Program-made: the position numbers and the translations under genes
Assembly (NCBI RefSeq): GCF_008973465.1
Contig: NZ_WBXN01000004.1
Span: 930,001 to 994,000, forward strand
From: Streptomyces sp. SS1-1
GTDB taxonomy: Bacteria > Actinomycetota > Actinomycetes > Streptomycetales > Streptomycetaceae
Direction: 5' to 3'
Length of the DNA: 64,000 nucleotides
In this document: positions 9,239 to 18,047 of the stretch, one piece after another
Layout: each line of letters opens with the position of its first letter
How positions within the stretch are numbered: the first letter of the stretch is position 1
Notes under the pieces: model-generated
What the model saw: only the letters and a program-made list of their open reading frames with translations
The model's database searches: none
What the model was told of the DNA's origin: nothing

Positions 9239-9261
9239 TGGGGGCGCGCAGGGCGCCCCCA
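9239..9261. terminator. Terminator after the NlpC/P60 gene
   Basis: Perfect 9-bp stem TGGGGGCGC/GCGCCCCCA with loop GCAGG, 7 nt after the stop codon. No U tract, as common in actinobacteria. Confidence 0.65.
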
Positions 9262-9403
9262 CCCCCGCCGGCGCCCTCCCGGAGCGCGGAAGGCTCCCGG
9301 CACGGGCCGGGCCCTCCGGCGCCTCCGGGGCCTCCCGGGGCCGACGGGGGCGGAGCGCGCCGCGCGGCGCCCGGTGCGGCACCACGCGGCGCTTGTGCGG
9401 TTC

Positions 9404-9862
9404 CTACGGCTCCTGCGGCGTCGCGACCGCGACCGGCGAGGCCGGTACGGTCCACGGCAGCTCGATGGAGACCGTCTTGCCGCCCTCCCGGGTCGGCCAC
9501 ACCCGCAGCCGGCCGCCGCACTCGGCGGTCAGCCAGCGAATGATCACCATGCCCCGGCCGTTGTCCTGCTGGACGGCGGCCGGCAGCCGTTTGGGGAACC
9601 GCGGATGACTGTCGGTCACCCCGATGCGCAGGTGTTCGTCCCGGTCGAGTTCGAGGTCCACCGTGAAGGTGGGCGACTGCCCGAGGGTGTGCTGGACGGC
9701 GTTCGTGGCGAGTTCGGAGACGATGAGCCGGATGGTGTCCGCCGCGTCCGTGTCCGATGGCAGCCCCCACTCGGCGAGCGTGGTGATGACGTAGGTCCGT
9801 GCCGTGGAGACCGAGGCGGGATCGCTCGGCAGAGTGACGGATGCTTCCAGATGGTCTGCCAT
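9404..9862 (-). CDS. ATP-binding regulator (anti-sigma factor RsbW-like, HATPase_c_2)
   Basis: 152 residues of the GHKL kinase fold. The N box (E50, N54 in S-E-L-A-T-N-A-V-Q-H), the G1 box D-S-H-P-R and the G2 region D-N-G-R-G-M are present. Proteins of this size next to WhiJ-like and DUF397 proteins are a recurring streptomycete triad (as in the abaA and whiJ loci). It is divergent from the WhiJ-like gene. It probably binds ATP and a partner protein; whether it phosphorylates an antagonist is unknown. Confidence 0.85.
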   Translation of the reverse strand: MADHLEASVTLPSDPASVSTARTYVITTLAEWGLPSDTDAADTIRLIVSELATNAVQHTLGQSPTFTVDLELDRDEHLRIGVTDSHPRFPKRLPAAVQQDNGRGMVIIRWLTAECGGRLRVWPTREGGKTVSIELPWTVPASPVAVATPQEP

Positions 9863-9987
9863 GGCGACGTCGTCCCTTTCCGACGGGACCGCAGTCCGAC
9901 ACGGAGCGGAAGGTTCGAGTACGGTCCCGGACTGTGCTTCGCCGCCAGACTGCCATCACCGCGACGGTCGCGGGTGGCGATCCACCA

Positions 9988-10003
9988 AGATATGCATATA
10001 TCT
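9988..10003. promoter_or_regulatory. AT-rich palindrome between the divergent WhiJ-type genes
   Basis: AGATATGCATATATCT with a perfect 10-bp core ATATGCATAT (9990-9999). Such AT-rich symmetry is rare in this genome and sits in the shared 212-bp control region, 72 nt before the HTH gene. A binding site for the adjacent HTH protein is the simplest reading. Confidence 0.5.
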
Positions 10004-10074
10004 GTCGCTCGAAGCGGTGAACTCTGCGACGGCAGACCGTATTTGGGCGGCCCGGTCGGAGTAAGGAGGTGCCC

Positions 10075-10941
10075 ATGCAGCACGGCCCGGCGGTCCGCCG
10101 CCGGAAACTGGGCGCGGAACTGCGTGCGTTGCGCACCGGGACCGGGCTCACCAGTGGCGAGGCGGCCCGCCTGGTGGGCTGGCACCAGTCCAAGGTGAGC
10201 CGTATCGAGACGGGCGCCAGCGGGGTGAAACCGGCCGATGTGCGATTACTCCTCGACGCCTACGACGTGCGGGACGCCCGGCTGCGGGAGGTGCTGCTGG
10301 CGCTGGCCGGGTCCGACGCGGCGGGCCGGCACCACTGGTGGCACGCCTACCGCGGGGTCCTGCCGCCGACGTACCGGGACTTCATCAGTCTGGAGTCCCA
10401 GGCGAGCGCGATGCGCACGCTGGAGACCTCCGTGGTGCCGGGGCTGTTGCAGACACCCGAGTACGCGCGGGCGGTGACCCGGGCGGCGACGGGCGGGACG
10501 GACGACGGCACCGACGAACGGCTCGACGCGCTGGTCGCGGTCCGGCTGGCCCGGCAGGAAGTGCTGCGCGCCGAACCGCCGTTGCGGCTCAGCGCGGTGC
10601 TGGACGAGGCGGTGCTGCGCCGGGAGATCGGCGGGCCCGAGGTGATGCGGCGCCAGCTGGAGCGGCTGCTGGAGGCGGCCCGGCTGCCCCAAGTCAGCCT
10701 GCAGGTGCTGCCGTTCACGGCCGGTGAGCATGTCGGCATCACTGGGCCTTTCGTTATCTTCTCATTTTCGAGCACTTCTGATCTGGACGTGGTTGTTCTC
10801 GACCACTTGACGAGTAGCCTCTATCTGGAACGGAAAGAAGACCTCCAGGCCTACACGGAGGCCTTCGACACCCTTCGGCTCCACGCCCTTTCGCCCGAGG
10901 AATCGCTGGATCTCATCGCCGCGATAGGTGGCGGCGCGTAA
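10075..10941 (+). CDS. WhiJ-like helix-turn-helix regulator (XRE N-terminus, DUF5753)
   Basis: 288 residues. The N-terminal HTH (about residues 10-65) contains S-G-E-A-A-R-L-V-G-W-H-Q-S-K-V-S-R-I-E-T-G, and the remainder is the DUF5753 domain with M-R-T-L-E-T-S-V-V-P-G-L-L-Q-T-P-E-Y-A. I chose ATG at 10075, since the earlier GTG overlaps the AAGGAGG ribosome-binding site. Such proteins act with DUF397 partners in differentiation control. The DUF397 gene follows after 9 nt; the HTH stop codon is part of the next gene's Shine-Dalgarno sequence, implying coupling. Confidence 0.92.
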   Translation: MQHGPAVRRRKLGAELRALRTGTGLTSGEAARLVGWHQSKVSRIETGASGVKPADVRLLLDAYDVRDARLREVLLALAGSDAAGRHHWWHAYRGVLPPTYRDFISLESQASAMRTLETSVVPGLLQTPEYARAVTRAATGGTDDGTDERLDALVAVRLARQEVLRAEPPLRLSAVLDEAVLRREIGGPEVMRRQLERLLEAARLPQVSLQVLPFTAGEHVGITGPFVIFSFSSTSDLDVVVLDHLTSSLYLERKEDLQAYTEAFDTLRLHALSPEESLDLIAAIGGGA

Positions 10942-10950
10942 GGAGGCACC

Positions 10951-11178
10951 ATGACCGCACTGCCTCGGAACCTCAGGTCGAGCACCGAACTACCGGACGC
11001 CCGCTGGCTGCGCAGCAGTCACAGCACGGGGGCGAACAACTGCGTCGAGACGGCCCGGCCGCGCTCCGGTCCCTGGACCGGCTTACTGGCCGTGCGCGAC
11101 TCCAAGGACCCCGCGGGACCCGCGCTGCTCTTCTCCCCCGAGAGCTGGGCGTGTTTCACGGCCGCGCTTCAGACCTGA
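10951..11178 (+). CDS. DUF397 domain protein
   Basis: 75 residues with the family pattern W-L-R-S-S-H-S-T-G-A-N-N-C-V-E, V-R-D-S-K-D-P and F-S-P-E-S-W-A-C-F. DUF397 proteins are small partners of WhiJ-type regulators, abundant in streptomycetes, and at several loci they antagonise the HTH partner. Strong ribosome-binding site (GGAGG) overlapping the upstream stop. Confidence 0.93.
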   Translation: MTALPRNLRSSTELPDARWLRSSHSTGANNCVETARPRSGPWTGLLAVRDSKDPAGPALLFSPESWACFTAALQT

Positions 11179-11232
11179 CCGTTTCTGATCGTTCCTGCCC
11201 GCTCCGGTACCGCCCGGCCGTGTCACGCCGAC

Positions 11233-12360
11233 TCATGGTCGTGTCGTACCGATGACCCGTACAGCGCGTTCGATCTGCCCCTCGGAGAGGTCCGCGCGGG
11301 CGGTCAGCCGCAGCCGTGAGATGCCGTCCGGCACGGAAGGCGGACGGAAGCAGCCCACGGCGAGACCCGCCGCACGGCACTCGGCCGCCCACCGCACGGC
11401 CCCCTCCGGGGACGGAGCCCGCACGGAGACGACCGCGGCGTCCGGACGCACCGCCTCCAGACCCGCGGCCATCAGCCGGGTGTGCAGTTCGCCCGCCACC
11501 GCGCGGGCCCGCGCCGCCCGTTCCGGCTCGCGGCGCAGCAGCCGCAGGGCCGCCAGCGCGGCACCCGCCGGCGCGGGGGCCAGTCCCGTGTCGAAGATGA
11601 ACGTCCGCGCGGCATTGACCAGATGGTCGATCACCCGGGCCGGGCCGAGCACGGCACCGCCCTGGCTGCCGAGCGACTTGGACAGCGTGACGGTCACGAC
11701 GACGTCCTCCGCGCCCGCGAGACCGGCCGCGTGCGGGGCGCCCCGGCCGCCGTCCCCGAGCACGCCGAGGCCGTGCGCGTCGTCCACGACCAGCCCGGCG
11801 CCGTGCTCCCGGCACGCCTGCGCGTCGGCGGCCAGCGGGGCGGCGTCGCCGTCGACCGAGAAGACGGTGTCGGAGACGACCACCGCGGGGCCGTCGTGGG
11901 TGCGCAGCGCCTTGCGCACGGCGTCCGGGTCGGCGTGGGCGGCGACCTGCGTGGCGCCCCGGGCCAGCCGGCAGCCGTCGATGAGCGAGGCGTGGTTGCC
12001 CGCGTCCGACACGATCAGGGAGCCGTGCGGCGCCAGCGCGGTGACGGCGGCGAGGTTGGCCGCGTAGCCGGACGAGAAGACGAGCGCCGCCTCGGCGCCG
12101 CAGAAGTCGGCCAGTTCCCGCTCCAGCTCCGCGTGCAGTTCCGTCGTACCGGTGACGAGGCGGGAGCCGGTCGCTCCGCCGCCCCAGGTCCGCGCGGCGC
12201 GCGCGGCGCCCTCGACGACCTCGGGGTGCCGGGCCAGGCCCAGGTAGTCGTTGCTCGCGAGGTCGAGGAGCGGGGAGTCGGCGGGCCGGGGGCGCAGGGT
12301 CCGTACCAGTCCGGCGCGGCGGCGCTGGTCCGCCTGTTCGTCGATCCAGCCGAACGCCAT
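11233..12360 (-). CDS. bioF: 8-amino-7-oxononanoate synthase
   Basis: PLP enzyme (375 aa) of the first biotin ring-assembly step, condensing pimeloyl thioester with L-alanine. Seen: S-N-D-Y-L-G-L near residue 36, G-S-R-L-V-T-G-T, D194-A-H196, and the Schiff-base lysine K228 in T-L-S-K-S-L-G. The ATG start follows GGAGGAG with proper spacing. It is transcribed away from bioB-bioA-bioD, with a shared 146-bp control region. Typical length for the family; expected functional. Confidence 0.95.
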   Translation of the reverse strand: MAFGWIDEQADQRRRAGLVRTLRPRPADSPLLDLASNDYLGLARHPEVVEGAARAARTWGGGATGSRLVTGTTELHAELERELADFCGAEAALVFSSGYAANLAAVTALAPHGSLIVSDAGNHASLIDGCRLARGATQVAAHADPDAVRKALRTHDGPAVVVSDTVFSVDGDAAPLAADAQACREHGAGLVVDDAHGLGVLGDGGRGAPHAAGLAGAEDVVVTVTLSKSLGSQGGAVLGPARVIDHLVNAARTFIFDTGLAPAPAGAALAALRLLRREPERAARARAVAGELHTRLMAAGLEAVRPDAAVVSVRAPSPEGAVRWAAECRAAGLAVGCFRPPSVPDGISRLRLTARADLSEGQIERAVRVIGTTRP

Positions 12361-12420
12361 GGCTCCTCCGGGCTTTTGTAGGCAGTGCACAGACACTAGC
12401 GGCCGGGACCGCCGCCCACG

Positions 12421-12438
12421 GTGTGGCAATACCCACAC
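12421..12438. promoter_or_regulatory. Inverted repeat in the bioF-bioB control region
   Basis: GTGTGG-CAATAC-CCACAC, perfect 6-bp arms with a 6-bp spacer, located roughly midway between the divergent bioF and bioB starts. Candidate operator for a biotin regulator. It does not resemble the BirA consensus (TTGTTAACC-type), and I could not match it to a known BioQ or BioR site. Confidence 0.45.
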
Positions 12439-12506
12439 ATCGAATCGACAGGGTTGTGCAAACTCACCTTGGCTCGGGCCCCCTCCGTACGTCAGGATCA
12501 CCTCCC

Positions 12507-13712
12507 ATGGACCTGCTGAACACGCTGGTGGACAAGGGGCTTCGGCGCGAGCTGCCGACCCGCGAGGAAGCACTCGCCGTTCTCGCCACTTCCGACGACG
12601 ACCTGCTCGACGTGGTGGCCGCGGCCGGGAAGGTGCGCCGGAAGTGGTTCGGCCGGCGGGTGAAACTGAACTATCTGGTCAACCTCAAGTCGGGCCTGTG
12701 CCCGGAGGACTGCTCCTACTGTTCGCAGCGGCTGGGCTCCACCGCCGGGATCCTCAAGTACACCTGGCTGAAGCCGGACGAGGCCTCGCAGGCCGCGGCA
12801 GCCGGGTTGGCGGGTGGCGCCAAGCGGGTGTGCCTGGTGGCGTCCGGGCGCGGCCCGACGGACCGGGACGTGGACCGGGTCTCCGAGACCATCAAGGCCA
12901 TCAAGGACGGGAACGAGGGCGTCGAGGTGTGCGCCTGTCTCGGGCTGCTCTCGGACGGGCAGGCGGAGCGGCTGCGCGAGGCCGGCGCGGACGCCTACAA
13001 CCACAACCTCAACACCTCGGAGTCCACGTACGGGGACATCACGACCACCCACACGTACGCCGATCGGGTGGACACGGTGAACAAGGCGCACGCGGCCGGT
13101 CTGTCCGCCTGCTCCGGGCTGATCGCGGGCATGGGCGAGAGCGACGAGGACCTGGTCGACGTCGTCTACGCGCTGCGCGAGCTGGACCCGGACTCGGTGC
13201 CGGTCAACTTCCTGATCCCGTTCGAGGGCACCCCGCTGGCCAAGGAGTGGAACCTCACCCCGCAGCGCTGTCTGCGGATCCTCGCGATGGTGCGGTTCGT
13301 GTGCCCGGACGTCGAGGTGCGCATCGCCGGCGGCCGTGAGGTGCATCTGCGCACCCTGCAGCCCCTCGCGCTGCACCTGGCCAACTCGATCTTCCTCGGC
13401 GACTACCTCACCAGTGAGGGCCAGGCGGGCAAGGCCGACCTGGAGATGATCGCGGACGCCGGGTTCGAGGTGGAGGGCGCCGACGAGGTGACCCTGCCGG
13501 AGCACCGGGCGAACGCGGCCGGGGCCGGCTGCGGATCGCACGGGACCGCGGGCTGCGGGTCCCACGAGGGCGCGGGGTGCGGCTCGCACGCGGACGGCGG
13601 GGTGTGCGGTACGGCCGCCGCGGAGCCCGCCGCGCCGGCCGGTGAGCCGCGCACCGATCTGGTCGCCGTGCGCCGGCGGGGCGCCGGGACGGATCTCGCG
13701 CCCAATGCCTGA
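12507..13712 (+). CDS. bioB: Biotin synthase with Cys/His-rich tail
   Basis: Radical SAM enzyme (401 aa) that inserts sulfur into dethiobiotin. The CxxxCxxC cluster is C65-C69-C72 (C-P-E-D-C-S-Y-C); Y-N-H-N-L-N-T and the [2Fe-2S] ligand regions follow. After about residue 330 the usual enzyme ends, but this protein continues for some 65 residues, including three repeats of G-C-G-S-H (residues 341-365) and a further G-V-C-G. The ATG gives M-D-L-L-N-T-L. The stop overlaps the bioA start in ATGCCTGA. Confidence 0.95.
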   Translation: MDLLNTLVDKGLRRELPTREEALAVLATSDDDLLDVVAAAGKVRRKWFGRRVKLNYLVNLKSGLCPEDCSYCSQRLGSTAGILKYTWLKPDEASQAAAAGLAGGAKRVCLVASGRGPTDRDVDRVSETIKAIKDGNEGVEVCACLGLLSDGQAERLREAGADAYNHNLNTSESTYGDITTTHTYADRVDTVNKAHAAGLSACSGLIAGMGESDEDLVDVVYALRELDPDSVPVNFLIPFEGTPLAKEWNLTPQRCLRILAMVRFVCPDVEVRIAGGREVHLRTLQPLALHLANSIFLGDYLTSEGQAGKADLEMIADAGFEVEGADEVTLPEHRANAAGAGCGSHGTAGCGSHEGAGCGSHADGGVCGTAAAEPAAPAGEPRTDLVAVRRRGAGTDLAPNA

Positions 13713-14994
13713 GCTGCCCGGCCTGAGCGTGCCCGAGCTGCTGGACCTCGACCGGCGGCACGTCTGGCATCCGTACGGTCCGATGCCGGGCCGCGCCGAG
13801 CCGCTCGTCGTGGAGTCGGCGAGCGGGGTGCGGCTGCGGCTCGCCGACGGCTCGGGCGAGCTGGTCGACGGCATGTCGTCGTGGTGGTCGGCCATCCACG
13901 GCTACAACCACCCGGTCCTCAACGAGGCCGCGCACGAGCAGCTGGCGCGGATGAGCCACGTCATGTTCGGCGGGCTCACGCACGAGCCCGCCGTACGGCT
14001 GGCGAAGCTCCTCGTCGACATGTCGCCCGAGGGTCTGGAGCATGTCTTCCTGGCCGACTCCGGGTCGGTGTCGGTCGAGGTCGCCGTCAAGATGTGTCTG
14101 CAGTACTGGCGTTCGCTGGGCCGGCCCGGCAAGCGACGCCTGCTGACCTGGCGCGGCGGCTATCACGGCGACACCTGGCAGCCGATGTCGGTGTGCGACC
14201 CCGAGGGCGGGATGCACGAGCTGTGGGCGGGCGTGCTCCCGCGCCAGGTGTTCGCCGACGCGCCGCCCGCCGAGTACGACGAGGAGTACGCCGAGCGGCT
14301 GCGGTCGCTGATCGGGCGGCACGCGGACGACCTGGCGGCCGTCATCGTCGAGCCGGTGGTGCAGGGCGCGGGCGGGATGCGGTTCCACTCCCCCGCGTAT
14401 CTGCGGGTGCTGCGGGAGGCGTGCGACGCGCACGACGTGCTGCTCGTGTTCGACGAGATCGCGACCGGCTTCGGGCGTACGGGCGCCCTGTTCGCGGCGG
14501 AGCACGCGGCGGTGACGCCGGACGTCATGTGTGTGGGCAAGGCCCTGACCGGCGGATACATGACCATGGCGGCGACGCTGTGCACGGCTCGCGTGGCGGA
14601 CGGCATCTCGCGCGGCGAGGTGCCGGTGCTCGCCCACGGCCCGACCTTCATGGGCAACCCGCTGGCGGCGGCGGTCGCCTGCGCGTCGATCGAGCTGCTG
14701 CTGGGCCAGGACTGGCGGGCCGAGGTCGGGCGGATCGAGGCGGGGCTGCGGTCCGGTCTGGCGGCCGCGGCGGACCTGCCGGGCGTCAAGGACGTACGGG
14801 TGCTGGGCGCGATCGGTGTCGTGCAGTTGGACCACGAGGTGGACGTGCGGGCGGCGACGGCGGCCGCCGTGCGCGAGGGCGTGTGGCTGCGGCCGTTCCG
14901 CGACCTCGTCTACACGATGCCGCCGTACGTCACGGGCGACGCGGACGTCGCACGGATCGCCCGCGCGGTGTGCGCGGCCGCACGAGAGGGCTGA
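13705..14994 (+). CDS. bioA: Adenosylmethionine-8-amino-7-oxononanoate aminotransferase
   Basis: Class III PLP aminotransferase (429 aa) making 7,8-diaminopelargonate. Motifs: W-H-P-Y-G near the N-terminus, [13 protein letters not shown] (substrate pocket), [10 protein letters not shown] and the lysine in V-G-K-A-L-T-G-G-Y. Overlaps bioB by 8 nt and is followed after 1 nt by bioD, so bioBAD is one operon. Confidence 0.96.
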   Translation: MPELPGLSVPELLDLDRRHVWHPYGPMPGRAEPLVVESASGVRLRLADGSGELVDGMSSWWSAIHGYNHPVLNEAAHEQLARMSHVMFGGLTHEPAVRLAKLLVDMSPEGLEHVFLADSGSVSVEVAVKMCLQYWRSLGRPGKRRLLTWRGGYHGDTWQPMSVCDPEGGMHELWAGVLPRQVFADAPPAEYDEEYAERLRSLIGRHADDLAAVIVEPVVQGAGGMRFHSPAYLRVLREACDAHDVLLVFDEIATGFGRTGALFAAEHAAVTPDVMCVGKALTGGYMTMAATLCTARVADGISRGEVPVLAHGPTFMGNPLAAAVACASIELLLGQDWRAEVGRIEAGLRSGLAAAADLPGVKDVRVLGAIGVVQLDHEVDVRAATAAAVREGVWLRPFRDLVYTMPPYVTGDADVARIARAVCAAAREG

Positions 14995-14995
14995 G

Positions 14996-15712
14996 ATGAC
15001 GGTACTGGTGATCACGGGCACGGGCACCGAGGTGGGCAAGACGGTCGTCACCGCCGCGGTGGCCGCGGCGGCGCTCGCCTCGGGCCGTACGGTCGCCGTG
15101 CTCAAGCCCGCGCAGACGGGCGTGGGCCCGGACGAGGACGGGGACGCGGCGGAGGTGGCGCGGCTGGCCGGTCCGGTCACCACGGCCGAACTCGCCCGCT
15201 ATCCGGAGCCGTTGGCTCCGGCGACGGCCGCGCGGCGGGCGGGCCGGGCGCCGGTCCGTCCGGCGGAGGTCGCCGAGGCCGCCGCGAAGCTGGCGGCCGA
15301 GCACGACCTGGTGCTGGTGGAGGGGGCGGGCGGGCTGCTCGTCCGCTTCGACGAGGCCGGCGGCACCCTGGCCGACGCGGCCGAGCTGATGGCGGCCCCC
15401 GTGCTGGTGGTGGCGTCGGCCGGTCTCGGCACCCTCAACACGACGGAGCTGACGGCCCGTGAGCTGCGGCGCAGGGGCCTCGACCCGGTCGGCGTGGTGA
15501 TCGGCAGCTGGCCCGGCGAACCGGACCTGGCGTCCCGCTGCAACGTGGCGGATCTCCCGGAGGTGTCGGAGGTTCCACTGCTGGGGGCGGTACCCGCGGG
15601 CGCGGGCGGCCTGCCACCCGCCGGCTTCCGCGCGTCCGCCCCGGACTGGCTGGCACCTCGCTTGTTCGGCCGCTGGGACACGGAGGGGTTCCGGGAGCGG
15701 GCGGGGTTTTGA
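14996..15712 (+). CDS. bioD: Dethiobiotin synthetase
   Basis: ATP-dependent ring closure of diaminopelargonate to dethiobiotin (238 aa). The P-loop G-T-G-T-E-V-G-K-T is at residues 8-16, followed by K-P-x-Q-T-G and E-G-A-G-G-L-L-V. Last gene of the bioBAD operon; no bioC, bioH or bioI homolog is adjacent, so pimeloyl precursor supply is encoded elsewhere. Confidence 0.95.
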   Translation: MTVLVITGTGTEVGKTVVTAAVAAAALASGRTVAVLKPAQTGVGPDEDGDAAEVARLAGPVTTAELARYPEPLAPATAARRAGRAPVRPAEVAEAAAKLAAEHDLVLVEGAGGLLVRFDEAGGTLADAAELMAAPVLVVASAGLGTLNTTELTARELRRRGLDPVGVVIGSWPGEPDLASRCNVADLPEVSEVPLLGAVPAGAGGLPPAGFRASAPDWLAPRLFGRWDTEGFRERAGF

Positions 15713-16440
15713 GGCGTGGCGGGGGGGGCGGGGCGCCGGGGGGCGGGGCGGATGCTGGCGGCGCGGGGCTCGGAGCGGATACGCGTCGGGGGGTGCGCGG
15801 GGCGGTAGCTCGCGGCTGCGTGTGCGTGAGGCGGGAACTGGCGGAGGGGCACGCGGGACGGAAACCGGCGGAGGGGCGCGCGGGACGGCTACGCGCTGAG
15901 GCGTGCCGGGTGGAAGCTCGCGACGGCGAGTGGTGAGCGGATACGCCCCTGAGGGGCGGCGGCTCGCGGCGGGAGACACGCGGCGGGTGCGGGCTGCCGA
16001 GGCGCGGCGGAGGCGGGGGCGCGGGGGGCGGATGCTCGCGGCCAGGGCGCGGGGAAATACACACGGCGGGTACGTGCTGCGCAGACGCGGGGCGGAATCT
16101 CACGGCCGGGGCGTGGGGTAGCGGCTCGCGGCGAGGCGCGAGGGGATACACGTGGCGGGTACGCACGGCAGATGCCTCCCGGCCGGGGCGCAGGGTAGCG
16201 GCTCGCGGCACGGGTGCGGTGCGGATACGCGCGTCGGGGTCCGCAAGGCGGCGGCTCGCCGCGGAGGGCGCGTGCGGAAGCGCGCCGAAGGATGCGTGCC
16301 CGGGGTACCGGCTCACGCCCAGCGCGGTGCGGACACCCGCTACGAGGTGCGCGGAGCGGACTGCTCGCGGCGGAGGGCGCACGCGGAACGCACCGAAGGA
16401 CGCGTGCCCGGGGTACCGGCTCACGGCGGTGAAGGCGCCG
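15713..16440. repeat. Low-complexity intergenic block with decayed tandem repeats
   Basis: No gene seen. G-rich strand with recurring words GCGGCTCGCGGC, GCGGATACGCG, GGCGGGTACG and GGCCGGGGCG. The clearest copies are 16296-16317 and 16404-16425, which share the 22-bp GTGCCCGGGGTACC...CTCACG and lie 108 bp apart within longer similar flanks. Homopolymer runs G8 (15719) and G9 (16442-16450) are present. Similar in character to the block at 7.0-7.9 kb. Confidence 0.6.
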
Positions 16441-16509
16441 TGGGGGGGGGTGCCGTGGTGTCGTTCGGGGGAGAATCGGGGGTGAGTCCCGTTCTGCCCG
16501 GGAGGTCCG

Positions 16510-17211
16510 ATGGCCCTGCGATCCGCCCGTGCGGGCGTTCGTCCACGCGACGCCGTGCACCATCCGGTGTTCGCCCGCTGCTACGCCCGGCTGAGCGTCG
16601 GCGCCGAGACCCGGATGGGCATGGCCCTGATCCGGGAGCGGCTGCTGGACGGGCTGTCGGGCCGGGTGCTGGAGATCGGCGCGGGCAACGGCCTGAACTT
16701 CGCCCACTACCCGGCCACGGTCTCCGAGGTGGTCGCCATCGAACCGGAGCGGTCGCTGCGGCGGTTGGCGGTGGAGGCCGCGCTGCGCGCCGAGGTGCCG
16801 GTGGACGTGGTGCCGGGCACGGCGGAGGCGCTGCCGGTCAAGAGCGAGGGCTTCGACGCCGTCGTGCTGTCGCTGGTGCTGTGCAGTGTGCGGGACGTGC
16901 CGCGGGCGCTGTCCGAGGTGCGCCGGGTGCTGCGGCCCGGCGGGAGCGTGCGGTTCTTCGAGCACGGCCGGGGCGGCGGGCCGGCGATGCTGCGCACCCA
17001 GCGCGTGCTCGACCGTACGGTGTGGCCGCTGGTCAGCGGCGGCTGCCAGGTCTCGCGTGACCCCGTGGCGGCGCTGCGGGAGGCGGGCCTCGAACTCGGC
17101 CCGTACCGGCAGGTGATGATGCCGGAGAACGGGCCCGCCCTGCCCTCGTCGTACTGTGCGCTGGGCACGGCGTGGCGCCCGGTGGACGCCAAGACGTCAC
17201 CGGGCCGGTGA
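16510..17211 (+). CDS. Class I SAM-dependent methyltransferase
   Basis: 233 residues of the Methyltransf_11/METTL7-like group. Motif I is V-L-E-I-G-A-G-N-G (about residues 52-60), motif II has V-A-I-E-P, and L-P-V-K-S-E-G-F-D-A-V-V is the post-II region; R-R-V-L-R-P-G-G follows. GGGAGG lies 5-10 nt before the ATG. Alone on its strand; substrate unknown. Confidence 0.88.
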   Translation: MALRSARAGVRPRDAVHHPVFARCYARLSVGAETRMGMALIRERLLDGLSGRVLEIGAGNGLNFAHYPATVSEVVAIEPERSLRRLAVEAALRAEVPVDVVPGTAEALPVKSEGFDAVVLSLVLCSVRDVPRALSEVRRVLRPGGSVRFFEHGRGGGPAMLRTQRVLDRTVWPLVSGGCQVSRDPVAALREAGLELGPYRQVMMPENGPALPSSYCALGTAWRPVDAKTSPGR

Positions 17212-17216
17212 GCCGG

Positions 17217-17591
17217 TCAGAGGCTCCAGCTCTCCAGTTCCCGCGCGATGTCCCGTACGGACGCCTCGCCGCTGTGCACCAGGCGGGCGAGGTCGCGCAC
17301 CTGCTCGGGCGAGGTCGCGACCTTGAGGCCGCTGGCCACCAGGTAGGCGTAGGCGACCGCGGAGGCGAACATCGCGTTCGAACGCTCCAACGCGGGGACG
17401 TGCATGAGCAGTTGCAGCAGGGAGGCCGCGCGGGCCTGGGGGCTGTCGTAGACGGGGACGTCGAATATCTCGGCCTGATGGCGGGCGACGGCGGCGACGA
17501 GGGCACCCCAGTCGGTGACCGTGGGGTCGCCCGGGGTGCGCTTCTCGGCGACCATGAGCAGCCAGGCGAGATCGATGGTCAGCGGGCTCAA
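17217..17591 (-). CDS. Fic/Doc-family toxin-like protein with degenerate motif
   Basis: 124 residues; helical pattern and the segment L-L-M-H-V-P-A-L-E-R-S-N-A align with the Doc core, but the expected H-x-F-x-D-x-N-K-R is not intact: the His and an Asn remain at the wrong spacing and the K-R is lost. It follows an RHH antitoxin gene after 4 nt and uses a TTG start. Genomes of this genus often carry such pairs annotated as fic-family toxin components. Whether it is an active kinase/AMP transferase is doubtful. Confidence 0.7.
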   Translation of the reverse strand: MSPLTIDLAWLLMVAEKRTPGDPTVTDWGALVAAVARHQAEIFDVPVYDSPQARAASLLQLLMHVPALERSNAMFASAVAYAYLVASGLKVATSPEQVRDLARLVHSGEASVRDIARELESWSL

Positions 17592-17595
17592 CGGC

Positions 17596-17835
17596 TCAGT
17601 GGCGCCCTTCGCGCGAACCCTCGCGGTCGGTGCCGAACTCCTCGGCGAACACCGACTCGTACTGCTTCATGAAGTCGGCCGCGGCCTCCACGAAGGTGTG
17701 GCCGACCTCGCCGGTGTCCTGGCGGACCAGCTCCTCGATGTAGCGGTTCACGCTCATCCCGCGGGCCAGGGCGCGTTCGCGGGCGGCGCGGGCCGTGCCC
17801 TCGTCCACTCTCACGTTCAGCTGGGTCTTCGCCAT
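17596..17835 (-). CDS. Ribbon-helix-helix antitoxin
   Basis: 79 residues. The N-terminal A-K-T-Q-L-N-V-R-V-D-E strand plus two helices (A-R-A-A-R-E-R-A, S-V-N-R-Y-I-E-E-L-V) is a CopG/Arc-type DNA-binding fold; the acidic C-terminus would bind the toxin. First gene of a two-gene module, likely autoregulating. Confidence 0.83.
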   Translation of the reverse strand: MAKTQLNVRVDEGTARAARERALARGMSVNRYIEELVRQDTGEVGHTFVEAAADFMKQYESVFAEEFGTDREGSREGRH

Positions 17836-18047
17836 ACCTCGAAGCTAGCGCGCGGGTGCTAGCACGGCAAGCGCCCTCCCGGCGGCATCGGGTGCCCCTT
17901 ACACCGGTCCGGGGTCCCCCACCTGGGTCGGAGACGGCGCGGGACCGCAGGAGGATACCCGGTGTGCGGTGGATCACATTAGGCTCGGCGGCGACGAGAG
18001 AGGCGGCGTCCCGGCGGCCGTCGGTGCGTCCCCCGGAGGAGGCGGCC

